Of a stretch of 64,000 bases of DNA, positions 25,801-37,400 are shown one piece after another (the first letter of the stretch is position 1; every line of letters starts with the position of its first letter). The stretch comes from Gavia stellata (Eukaryota; Chordata; Aves; Gaviiformes; Gaviidae), in assembly GCF_030936135.1 (NCBI RefSeq), contig NC_082600.1:27535943-27599942 (forward strand). Direction: 5' to 3'. The translations under genes were made by a program, and so were the position numbers. The notes beneath the pieces are model-generated. The model searched no databases and was not told the origin of the DNA. It was given only the letters and a program-made list of their open reading frames with translations.

Positions 25801-27159
25801 AGTTCAGGACTGACTTTTTTCTAAAACAGGACCTAAATTCTAATGACTTTTCAGTTAATCTCCCTAGAAACTCAGATGGTTTTGAATAGGGGGATTAGGC
25901 TCTAAAATTTGAGTGTGTTTGTTTTGTTTCCCTGGATACTGAGAGAGCTTATTTTCAAAGATGCAGCTAAGATGTTATCTAACACCATCAAACCATTTAT
26001 TTAACTTTAGAGCATCAAGAGATCAATTCTGTGATCCTAAATTAATGGTCCTCTTTCTCATTTCAACAGTAGGAGGATGCTGCTTAGTAGTTTCTAAAAA
26101 TAAGTGAACTCTGCTCTTGATACTTGTAGAACAGGGCAGTAACAGTAGGTCCAGAAGACAACGCTTAGTGTAAATCCATTTCCCAGTCACTGTCACCCTT
26201 ACTGTGGAATCTTGACTTAGCTGCAGCGAGGGAGTGGTTGGTTGGGCAATAGCCTCTTCCATGTCCTTGGACATGTGTGGTTGGAAAAAAAATTAAAGGA
26301 GGCTGCCAACCTAGAAGGCGGAGTCCATTACTGGAGCCATCCTTGGAGACTAGACAAGGAAGACAAATGATGCTGTGTTCTTGAAAGACTAAGTAATAAC
26401 CAACTCCCTGCCAGTTATCAGTTGAGCAGAGATTCAGACTTCAAAATAGCTATGTGGATTATGTAGCTGTAATAAAAGATGTACTTATGATGGAGTTCAG
26501 AGAAACTGGACATACTATATGGTTTATTCTCCAAGATAGAACAGCTGTGTTGCGTGTACCATGTGTTGCGTGTACCATGTGTTGCGTGTACCATGTGTTG
26601 CGTGTACCATGTGTTGCGTGTACCATGTGTTGCGTGTACCTGTAAATAGAAGTGGGTGGCTTGTTTTAGTAGGCTTTGGCTTGAGGTCAGTTCAAATGCA
26701 TAATGTGGATAAAAGGTCCTTTATTTTGCTGAGATGATACCTTTTTTTTTTTCTTTCTTCCTTCTCTAGTCTGTGATAACATGGAGAGGTACAACTCAGC
26801 CAGTCCTTTCCTCTGCATGGATCTCACTTACATCACTGCTTTACTAAAGGAAGGTTTTGGATTTAGGGACAACACACTCTTACAGGTCAGAAAAACAGTT
26901 AAATCCCAAAGCCAGCTTCCAAATTTCTCCTATCAATCAATATGCATTAATTATTTTTTCTGGCTAATTATCTACTGAATCTTTTCAGGGTCGTTACATG
27001 TAGTTGCTGTCATCTGTGCAACATATGAATCGAGAGAACTGTCAGGAACAACTTCTCTTTCTTCCTTTACAGTTAACAAAGAAAGTGAACAACATAGAGA
27101 CAAGCTGGACTTTGGGTGCTACTTTTCACCTACTGCAGACTCTGGGGATAACCTATTGA
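10828..27159 (+). CDS. ENTPD5: Ectonucleoside triphosphate diphosphohydrolase 5 (ER UDPase/GDPase)
   Basis: Thirteen coding exons: 10828-11044, 12468-12547, 14553-14696, 15075-15150, 16782-16817, 17694-17782, 20466-20545, 22096-22157, 23610-23711, 24608-24748, 25098-25154, 26770-26885, 27073-27159. All phases close to 1287 bases, 428 codons plus stop, the same length as human ENTPD5. The enzyme hydrolyses UDP and GDP in the ER lumen, supporting the UGGT-driven glycoprotein refolding cycle. A signal peptide covers about residues 1-23. Apyrase conserved regions are visible: DAGSTGT (54-60), KATAGLRLL (128-136), YEGILAWVTVNFLTG (171-185, with Glu172 the expected catalytic base), DLGGAST (199-205) and [14 protein letters not shown] (about 325-338). 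An NST glycosylation site lies in MFNSTYKLY. The start was chosen at 10828 because it gives the signal peptide and family length. No lesion was seen. Confidence 0.96.
11172..11330 (-). repeat. CR1 LINE 3' fragment
   Basis: On the minus strand it ends in the avian CR1 tail with GATTCTGTGATTCT octamers, preceded by the typical GGTTGGACTTGATGATCTT stretch. A-rich low-complexity sequence at 11227-11280 interrupts it. The far part (about 11300-11330) still resembles CR1. It is a short 5'-truncated copy in ENTPD5 intron 2. A second copy with nearly the same tail is at 59845-59902. Confidence 0.75.
22590..23355 (+). repeat. Long interspersed repeat, copy A (family not named)
   Basis: It aligns in the same orientation with 41630-42170. 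Shared landmarks are 'gaagtccatgagcatatcacacacg', 'cagactgcag', the run 'ccctaaa-atc-cata-gt', 'tgtaagaagtttg', 'gttaggatttgtgtatctg' and 'cagatatcc' (spellings as in copy A). It lies in the ENTPD5 intron between 22157 and 23610. The class is unknown; an old LTR is possible. It carries extra sequence (about 22640-22850) lacking in copy B. Confidence 0.6.
26547..26642 (+). repeat. 16-bp minisatellite, six units
   Basis: The unit GTGTTGCGTGTACCAT is repeated six times with almost no divergence; only the last unit is altered at its end. It lies in the ENTPD5 intron between 25154 and 26770. Because the unit length is not a multiple of three, the repeat reads through all frames. The near-identical units suggest recent expansion and a likely length polymorphism. 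Confidence 0.95.
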
Positions 27160-28825
27160 GCTGTGACATTCCTGCGGACTTCAGCATTTCTGAAAAGCTG
27201 AGAAAGCAAATTGAAATCTCCAGGTACGTTGTTCAGCTGGAGTTGGTCACACAGCGTAACATGGACCAAATCTATAGAACAGATATTCACCCAGGATTAG
27301 CATTGTGCATAATGAGAGTTGCCACAGTATGATTTATAATTGCGATTGCCATAAATGATCCAGAAGCTGCCTTTTGAAAGTCACAAGGCCTAAACTCCAG
27401 CAGAGCTATCCGCAAGGGGCTCAAAGCCAGCTTTCACCAGCACGTTTGTAATAGCATCCCATTCCTAGAAGCACAAAGTACCTGGCATGTGGTGGTAGAC
27501 TACAGACCAGTGATTTCCGGTCCCCCTTTTATTTTAAACATACATAACTTAATTTTGTTTGTGGGATGTTAAATACAGAAATTAAAGATGGCATCAATAG
27601 TCATTCAGAGAAAAGTGAACAACTCTGGATGCTGCCAGCCTCAGTGTTCCAAGTTGTTAGCTGTTAGCTTAGCTAATACATTGCAAGAAGACTCTGGTCT
27701 TTCAGGAAGAGGCCTGCTACAAGCACACTTTGGGCATGGTTTTGAGAAAGGTGTTGGCTAAAACATAGGTTGTAACTTACTAAGCATTTCTTTAGGCAGC
27801 AGTCATTTTCTAAGCAGAATGTGTGCCTGTCTGTGTTCCTTTTTGCTGCCCTTTACAAATCTGCACAGCTATACCGTACATCTGGCTACCAGACCTGATA
27901 ACTTGATTCATTTAGCATGTAGTCATAACCCATAGTTGTGCTGGCACAACTAGAGAGCAGTGCCAGCTATTTAAATTCCACTGCCAAAAGAAATGCTTAT
28001 CACGTTACGCCCACAGGGATATTAAGGGTGCAGTCAGATGAAGTGCCTGATTTGATAGCTCACTTAGCTGCGAGAGGCAGTTCTGTTTCTCTGCTCTCAG
28101 CAAGGCACTCCTACAGCCTGCCTTCCTCTGATGCTCGTGCTCCTTGGGTTCTTTGGTGAACTAATTCATGACACCAAACTCGAGTTAAATCAGCTCACCA
28201 AAGAGTCAAGTCTAGTGCCAGCACAAGGGCAATAGGCATTGCACAGCCCAGAGAGACCTGCTGGGCCAGCGAGCTGTGAGAACACCACAGCCCATTTTGT
28301 CGGAGTGAGCTCTAAGTTGTGGTTTCCTATCTGAAAGTTGGGGCTTATCCCTTCCTGCGCTCTCCTTAGGAACATCTTCTGAATGCAGAGCTGTGGTGAA
28401 ACAAGGTGTTTTTTCAGCTGTTTAACAGATGAAAATAGGGAGAGTAGAATTAGCATCAGAAACAGAGGGAGAACAAGAACAGAAGTAGCTTTACTTTCTT
28501 ATCCCTTGGTTGCTTATCCTTTGTTCATTTTAAATTGTTTTAAACTTCATTTCTCTTTAATTCAATATAGTGGAGTTAGACCCATAAAATGGTGTATGCG
28601 GCCCTGCATTGCTCTGGAGTTATTGTTATTATATACAGAAGGGCTTTAGGAACAGTGCAACCAATGAAGGGGTTGCAGCTGTTTAGGAAGCCCAAGACTT
28701 CTGTCAGGATACCATGAAGCTATTTGCATAACAATTTAAAGTGAATCTTGCCATCTCTTTCACACCAAACACATAGAAGCAATGAAAGGTCAGTATTTTA
28801 AATAAAGTGTCTTGTCAGATAGGCT
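27160..28825 (+). other. ENTPD5: ENTPD5 3' untranslated region (end approximate)
   Basis: The first canonical AATAAA after the stop that I noted is at 28801-28806, giving a 3' UTR of about 1.65 kb. An ATTAAA lies near 27580. A donor-like CCAG|GTACGT near 27222 could support splicing in the UTR. Choice of poly(A) site is uncertain. Confidence 0.35.
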
Positions 28826-31310
28826 AGAAAGCTGGGTTGTAGGATCCTGGTTTTCTTGTTTAAATGGCTGTGGAGAACATCAAGATTGCTCAAATACCTT
28901 GAGGCTTCAAGTGTGGACCTTGCATTGTCCTAAATAGAAACAGCTGCAGAGACAACTTTTTCCACCCCATGAAATAGTTCGCAGCTAGCTCATCAAATAT
29001 TAGTTATCTTCTACTCTCCATGGAATGTGTAAGGTAAAGATGAATTTACCCCAGTCGTAAGAACAGAGGTATTACGCATGTGACTAAGAGAAGCTTTTAT
29101 TCACGGATCTCTTGTGCTGAACACTTTCCTGTCAGGCATTTGCGCTTACCTATTTGCTGTAACACACCTTTATCACTTCTCTAAAACCAAAGACTGCCAT
29201 CATGCTACCTTGTCTGCAAACTGGATTTGAAAATAATTGTTAATTCCCAGCAAGGGGAGGAAGTAGCGCACTCATGCCCTCACTAATCTTGCCAAGCAGT
29301 TTGGAGACTTAGAAATTTGCCTTATGGGGAACATTATTCCACTTCCTCTAGTTAGTAGCGCAAGTTTGACTGTGGCTGATTAAGCTACCCCCTTCTCATG
29401 TCAGGTTTTACAGTGCTAGGGTGCCAGGCATGCTTTTGATTGAACAAGTTCAGTCAGCAACAGGAGCCCAAGGGTTGGGGATGGAGCTACCCGTACTTGT
29501 CCCACCACTGACACCTTGCTGTAAATTCAGGCTGTTGCTTTGAAATATGAAATGCTCATCCTACCTATACTCCTCCTTGCCAGAATCTGTTTTGAGATTC
29601 ATGTCAGGAAATTCCTCAGTGTCACACGAAACTTCTGTCCCTTCCTCACTAGGAGCTTCTGTTTGAACACAAACAGAACGTTTGTTTGAACATTTCTTAT
29701 TCCCCTTCCTAGTGTTTGGCAAAATTTAGTATATGGTCTTGTCTACACAAGGTGACTGCAAATGCATTCATTTTGTCTTCAGTGAACTATTGCATTCACT
29801 TTTGTATTCTCAGAGAACATGGGGTTACTAGCCAGGCTGCGTTACTCCTGAGAACTAGCTAATTTAATAATCCAAAAGTCTTCTTTCAGTCTGAGCCAGT
29901 GCTATGACAAACTCTTACTAGATCTTGGGGCTGAGAGCCATAAGCAGTGAGGCTGTATGTGAAACAGGAAGGGAAGGTGGGATGTTATATGTAAGGAATA
30001 AGCAGCAGCAGTGTATCTGCCAACTGAATAGACGCTAGCCCTGAGGAGTACTTAAGGGTTTGGTTTTATCTGAAGGGAGGATGGTCCAGAACAAGACAGG
30101 TACCATGCAGAGGAAGTTCTTTTCTGTGTTCCTTGCCTCAGACTCTGGTACTAGAAATGCTAGGTGGGAGCATCTGCTTTCCAATACCAAAGTTGCATTA
30201 AATCTGAATGCTCAGGGCCTTCATTTGTCAGTGGCACAATTCATTACCTGAAGCAAAAGTGCTGCTCTCTATCAGGGGCCTGATCCTGCAGTCACGAGAG
30301 AAACAAAAACTCTGCTCAAAGGTTTCTTTTGCAAGAAATTGCAGAATTGAGTCCCTGCTGTTTACATCTGAACTACTCAAGGTGGGTGGGGGATCTAGAG
30401 AAGCCAGTCAAGTCCTCACACTTACCCTAGTGCAATGAGATTATTTATTAGCTTAACTAAAGACTAAGCAGCCTTTTAAGAGAAGAGTTCTACTTGTAGC
30501 CCTGATTTTTATCTCCTCCTTTGTAACGTCTTTTAGCCAGTCACTAACAGGGACTACCTAATATGAGTGACTGAAGAAGCACAAGTAATGGCTTTCAGTT
30601 CAAAACTTATGTTTCATTCTTTCTGATGTTAATTCCTGATACTGGTCAACCATCTGTGTACATCTTGCCCATGGGCAGTGCTCACTTAATGTTGTGAGTG
30701 TCAAATGTCTAATGCAGGAGGCTGGTGTTTGGAACCTAAGACAGAATATCTTGAATGTCTATTTTAGTAATTAAAGCATTTTTAACAATATTCAAGATGT
30801 TGTGGTGCAGTTTTTTCCTAGATACTATTGTTGTTGTACATTTCTTTTTCATGGAGCCCTTAAGACTAGCCAGTTCCACAAGAAACACCATTATTAAAGC
30901 ACCAAGATAAGGGCAGGGAAAAGGGTGAAAGAAAGAGAGACAACTTAGAGAGCTTTAAAACATGTCTGCCACCATGAGTTGTCTGCCTCTTCTGAAAACT
31001 ACCCCTCCTTTCTGAGTCCAGGAAGTGCAAAGAATGCAGGAGTGACATTACAGCTCTAGAAATCACATTAGAGAAAACAAAGTAATTAAGCAGCAGAAGT
31101 TATAGCTGACAGAATTCAGCACTGCATTTGCAAAAAGACAGACAGCTTTTTCCACCTCAGTCTTCAATTCAAAAGGCCCCAATTAAAAGCACATTGTACA
31201 GCTAGTTCTATGGCTTAAAACATCATGGTACTACAGGAAGAGACCCTAAATCCTCTTGAGGAGAGCAGATGAGACAGAACTTTTGCATAAACCAGTGAAT
31301 GATGTAATAC
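28826..31310. other. ENTPD5-COQ6 convergent intergenic region, nothing identified
   Basis: About 2.5 kb between the convergent genes. No coding peptide, RNA gene or clear repeat was recognised. An ATTAAA near 30771 may be an alternative ENTPD5 poly(A) signal. Confidence 0.4.
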
Positions 31311-31327
31311 ACAGCTCAATCCCTCAG

Positions 31328-31333
31328 TTTTAT
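31328..31333 (-). terminator. COQ6: COQ6 poly(A) signal AATAAA
   Basis: The plus strand reads TTTATT, giving AATAAA on the gene strand about 103 bp after the COQ6 stop. This would make a short 3' UTR. Confidence 0.65.
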
Positions 31334-31435
31334 TGTTAAATTAAAATAACACCATTCAAAGATTCAAGTCAGTCACAGTCCTTATATATGTGCAATGCAT
31401 TCTCTGGTAAGCTGCTGTTCCAAAGTGACACCAGA

Positions 31436-34400
31436 TCACTTGCTGGCAAAAGCCATGATTTGCTCCTGAAAGAGGAGAAGAAAAGTAATTCGTAAACTGG
31501 TAGTAAGCATACATTCTAGAAAGCAGCTGTATAGTCTCCTTCCCTTTTATATATATGGACAACAGTTCTTTGTCAGCCTTTCTAGCCAAGTGCAGAGCAC
31601 CTATCCCTGTGTGCTAGAAAATTAAAGAAGTTGCAGCATTCCTTTCATTCCCAGGTAGCACAAAACAGAGGTGCTAGCACAGAACCTGTTGGGCAGAAAA
31701 GACATCTTCATGTGGTTTTCTGCTTTAAACAAAGAAACAGAAAAAAGATTCTGAGCACTGAAGCAGCAGCAGCACAGTCCTCTCTTTAGTGCAAGTAATA
31801 AAGACACCTTGCCAGTGGCAGCTACTACACCTTAGGCATTTACTGCTTTTCAACTCAGGTCATCTCTTAACTGTGACCATAACACAAAGGAAACAGGCCC
31901 CCTGTGTTTAGTAGGAAGAAGGTGATTTGATTTGTGGAATAAAACATTGAAATCCAGAAATGAGGAGTGTAATTTGAGGGTGCTTGGGAGCTATGAGAGC
32001 AGGTGGTTTAAGGAACCTCATGAAAATCCAGCAACTAGGTCAAGACGGTGCAGAATTTAGGCAGATAGGCTGCAAATAAAGGATCTGTGTTTAAGACTGA
32101 ACCTCCTCACCACTGCCTTCCTCAGGTAACTTCCATTATAGAGACTTGCACTTCTGCCATGAGGGGACAATTTCACAAGGCAAAACCAGCACAGAAACAG
32201 AGAACTTGTTTGAGCAGCACACCACATCTGTCAAGTCACCTGATGTCTTATTCTTAGTGAAGATGTGTCTCCATAGGGCTGATTTTTCATAGTGCATTTC
32301 TGGAATGCAGTTCAAGGTTCCACATTTTCATTCCATAGCAAAATAAAGCCAAAGACTTCTAATGACTTCTAACCTCTAATTACTGATACAGAGTATAGAC
32401 ACTTAGATCCCTTATCTTCCCTTGTGCTGAAGGAGAAAACAGTTACTGAGCCATCAGTTATTTAGGAACTCCTCAGGCTCATTCAGGACACAAAACCTCA
32501 GTTTGAACAAGTTAATATTTTCCAACCAAAAAATGGTTCATAAAAATAATCTTCACCAGCTTGTGTATGTTTCAAGAGTAGTTCTGGACTCTTCCTAAGG
32601 CCCTCACTAAAGTGAGATTCTTACTTTGACAGGAGGCAGGGCATTTGTTGCTTGCAATCCCCATGTTCTCAGCAACACCAAGGGAGCCAACCTCGTGGAG
32701 TAAAGCCTCTTTAGCACATCAATAGCAGCTATCAAGGAGACGTTATGCCTCTGACGTTCTGTCTCAAACTTTAAGAGATGTTTTAAGGAGCCTGTAAGAG
32801 ATAATTGAATGCTCCTATTAAAATTGACTTGCCACAAACAATTGTGCATCTTACCTATTTAGCAGTCACCACTACCAACTGAAAACAGAGAGAGAATAGA
32901 GAAATGGTCCATCTTAATAAAGGCCTCCTTCCATCAGCTAGTGGTCCTCATCTTGCCACCTCTTTACTGTCCTGCAGAACTTTTATTTTTTTTTAAAGTA
33001 GCTTTGAGATTTGTGTAATGGAAACTGCTTCCAGGAATCTTTAACTGATCCATAGCCAATGGACATCAGTACAGTTTTCCTTCAAAGGTGCTTGTGCCTT
33101 TCAAACACAAGATAGCAGCACGCTTAACCTGCAACAGAGGTAATGCTTGTCCTGATGGTAGCAGCGAAGGCCTGTAAGACTAATCATCTTACTGCCACTT
33201 CATTGTCTTGCATCCTTACCCAGATCACTCCCATTGAAGGCTGCTGCACTGAGGTGATGAGCTAAACATGCAATATCACCAAAGCCCAGGTTTACACCTT
33301 GTCCTGCAAGTGGGTGGACTCTGTGCGCTGCATCCCTGGAGCAAGAGAAGACAGAAATTTATATCCCTTCTTGAAGAAAGCCATAATGGCTGACAAACCC
33401 CAGAAGGGATCAGTATAGCCACTCCTCACCTCTTTGCAATGAACACCACCTTACAGCAGGATATATGCTTTATCCAGTACCTCCTTGTGTGCTATGCTGA
33501 ACTACCTGACTGCCTCTCCAGTTGTAAGAAGCAAGACAAAGAGGAGATAACAAAAAGCAGTTCTGAAAGGAAAAATTATAGAGGTGACTAGCCAAAGTCC
33601 TCTCAGATCACGTGTGGAACAGGCCTTAATGTTTTTGTAAGTGACCTCAGCACAACAGGAGGTATATCATTGGCACACTTCACAAACGCAAAGTAGACGG
33701 ACATCATGAATACAAAGGAGAAGTGGGATATCATTGAATAGAAACAAAATCAGATTCTTATGAGCAGACTTATCTGTAAAGGACAAAGCAGACATATTGA
33801 TAAGGGAGTCTTAGAGAAATAAAATGAAGTTTGGGTATGAAATGCAAGTTCATGCACTTTAACAAGCTATAAAGGGCAGAGTGCTCCCAAGCACAGAGTG
33901 GCTCATAAGTTGGAAAAATGAAGAGTATCTGAAGTGTAATATGGCATCCAAGAATTACTATAAGCTACCAGTGTATTGCAGCTGTGGAGGAGAAAAAAGT
34001 TCATGCAACCTTCGAATGTAAAAGATGAGGTATTTTCCTGTTTCTGTAGACCACCGTACAAAAGCCTATGACATCCCATCAGGAATAATTTGTAAGTTTT
34101 GTCATTTGTGTTCAAGAAAGATGAGGTTAAAATTCAAATGGTACACAGAATGGATGCTACAATGTTTGTGGAAGTACAGGTCCACCATGAGATACTGGAT
34201 TGTTTCACTGGACTACACAAACCAGAAAAGGGAAATAATTATCTCTCAATTTACACAGAAAGCACAGAAAATGGACAGAGAGCTTCTCATACACCAGGAC
34301 TTTGTTGGCACAAGAGCACATGGTACAAACTGGGCCTGGATAAAGTCAAACTGAAACTATAAATTATTTCTAACCATCTAATTTGTTGACTGGGAGTCGC

Positions 34401-37400
34401 TATTTCTAACCCCGCGCCACCCACTCACACAAGGGCTACCACTGGGGACCTTACCCGATAAGAGCCACACGGTGCTGGACATACTCTGTTGCATGCCCCA
34501 TTCCAAGAGGGAACATGGCTCGGCTCTCTGGATCTACTTGAGCAACACTTGGGGGCAGCTGACGGACTGCAGTCCCTGAGGGTTTCAGGAGTGAAATAGC
34601 AGATCGAAACATGGCCCCAGCAGTATCAATGAAGTCAGAGTGGTTTACATTGCTCCACTGAAAAAAACAAACAAATCTTTAGATGTTAACCCAAACTAGA
34701 CATATAAAATAATTCGGTTGAAAAAAAATCTGAATTACATCCAAATACTGAATTTTAACCACTTGGACAAAATGATACAGTAGAAGAAACTATCTTCATT
34801 GTTTTAGGACATACAAGTTTCCAACCAGGATGAGCCTACCGTTCCCACCTTTTGGAAATTCAGTTCAACTTCTGTGACTTTCAGAACTAACCTAATTCAG
34901 TCCCAAGGGGTCATTCTTTCTTTGCTAAGTGCTTTTTAATATCATCCTTGACAGAGGAAGGAGCTTGAGAATCCACCTCTCCCATTAACGTCCTTTAAGC
35001 TGTAGGGTGCCACTGTATTTCTCATGATTACAACAAAGTCAGCTTCATACCCGCCGCAAGGCCGATACTCACAAAGGCAGAGTTGATGCTATCCACAAAA
35101 CTTTCCTCATCCATAGCGAGAAGTTCCGATGCATGTTCATGAGATGTAGACCAGACCAGAGAGCTGACAGTGTCAGACAGCTAGTTTAAGAGAATATCAA
35201 GAGTATCAAGAGAAAAAGAAAAATAAATAAGCAATGCAAATATTTCCCCACTGCCCTGCCCCACACCAGTCCCTCTGCACATTACTCTTCCAGCCCACTT
35301 GCTACAAGTGGGAAATGCCAAGGATAAAGTGAGGGGGCAGGAGGGGAAAATAAACGCAGTAACTGAAAAGTAAAGGGCAGATGGACAAATTCTGAAGAGA
35401 CAGAACCCACACAGAAAGGCACAGACAGAAAATTACTAGAAAAGAACAGACTAAAAACTTAAAAAAATAAAATACAGAGACCACAAGCCATCTTACCGGC
35501 AGGAGCGCAATTGGCCCTGTGGGAAGGAATCTCTGCCATGCTACATTATTGTCTGTGGCCTACAGTGGAAAGAAGCAAGTGGACAGTTATGAACTAGTGA
35601 CCTGGATCACGTGCTTAAGCTGTTCTGCTGCTTATGGAAGAGTCAATTTGCAGAACTTCACCTCAGACAAATGAAGAGTTGCCACCACAGCTGACTGGTC
35701 ATAGCGATGCTCAATGTTCTTAATTTCGGCTTCCCTCCGGACTTCAGAGTTATGACCATCCGCACCGATCTGCAAAACAAAGGGATACAAAGCAACCTCT
35801 TCAGCAGCTCCTAAGAAAGCCAATATTCCAGTCTACAAACCTCAGCCAGCATGTACACATTTTTTGTTTATTCAGAAAAAAAAAAAAAAAGATTCCCCAA
35901 ATAAATAGAAGAGGTGGCCCCTTCTGCTCTTGTCCAATTCAGCACAGTTTTCTTGCATCAGGTACAGAAAAGCCTATGCACCATGTTGCCTAGCATCTCT
36001 GACAGAGTTAGCCACTCACCTCACTCAAGCCCTCCACATGGGTGGAGCGGCACACACAGAATCAGAACCAAATCCAGTGGAAAGGACTTGGGCAAGAGAT
36101 GACACCTGATCAACAGAAATAAAAAGTTTAGTTACCAGCAATTTGGTCTGAAGTCTGCGTCCATCAGATAACTCAATTTGGACCCAAGGGCTTGCGTCAC
36201 AGCTGTGAGAGGGAAGGGGCCAGGTATACCCAACTGCTCTGCTCCTGTAGAAAACCTCCACCCGGTCTGATGGGAACACAAAGTACCATGGTCACAGCAT
36301 GATACAGACATGAAAAAAGGAAACATCACTACAACAGCAAAGGTCACATATGTCTTAATGGCACCCTAAGAGATGATCCTACAATTCTCAAGGCACCCTG
36401 AACGAACAGATCTGGCCAACCCTTTGTCACTGCAAGGCCTGCTCTGCATAGAAATCTACAGATCTTTTCATTAAGTCTATTTTTGGAGAGACTATGTTCT
36501 GTAGAACTACATATGCAACTGTTTTCTTGCTGTGTAGCCTTTGGAAGACAGATTTCTCCCTTCCCCCCCAATTCAAGAAGTTGCCTATGTCTCAGAGTTA
36601 CTTGTTAGATGAATTATCTTTCTTGCTCTCATAACTTAGCACATACAACAGAAGGCAAGTAACTGAAACCTCTCTGCAGGAAATACAATATTAAAGAAGT
36701 TGTCCACTACCTGCTACTGCATCTAACTGTTTTGTGAGAGCAGACATAATGACATCATTCTCCACTATGTAACCCATGTCATCTAAGTCATCTTTCTCAA
36801 AAACGATCATGGCTTCTGAACAAGCATCCCACACCTACAAAGAAAAAATACATTACATGAAGCTACATGGTAAAGAAGTGCTGTTCCTTTCAGGGACTAT
36901 GAATGTATCCATCTTAACAGCAAAAGGACCCCGCAATCTAAAAATACAGAACTAGAGGAAACGTCCTGGATTACCGTCCATTCCCAACTACTAAAGTACA
37001 TCACGTAATTCCTTTCATACAATCATCTAGCTTCATCTCAAAACCTAATTGCAAAGAAAGTTTTTTATCCCTACTTTCCCGTTACATAATTAACATATAA
37101 AGCTACCCTACCACCTTGCTATGGGTTAGCCCCAGCAGGCAACTCAGCCCCACACAGCCACTCATTCACTCCCCTGCAGTGGGATGGGGAAGAGAATCGG
37201 AAGGGTAAAAGTGCAAAAACTCATGGGTTGAGATAAAGTCAGTTTAATAGGTAAAGCAAAAGCTGCATGTGTAAGCAAAGCAAAATAAGGAATTCATTCA
37301 CTACTTCCCATCAGTAGGCAACTGTTCAGCCATTTCCAGGAAAGCAGGGCTTGATCATGCGTAACAGTTACTTCGGAAGACAAACGCTGTAACTCCGAAT

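Noticed and set aside
26454-26645. 63-codon frame with repeated Cys-Val peptide
   Set aside because: It is only the translation of the 16-bp minisatellite.
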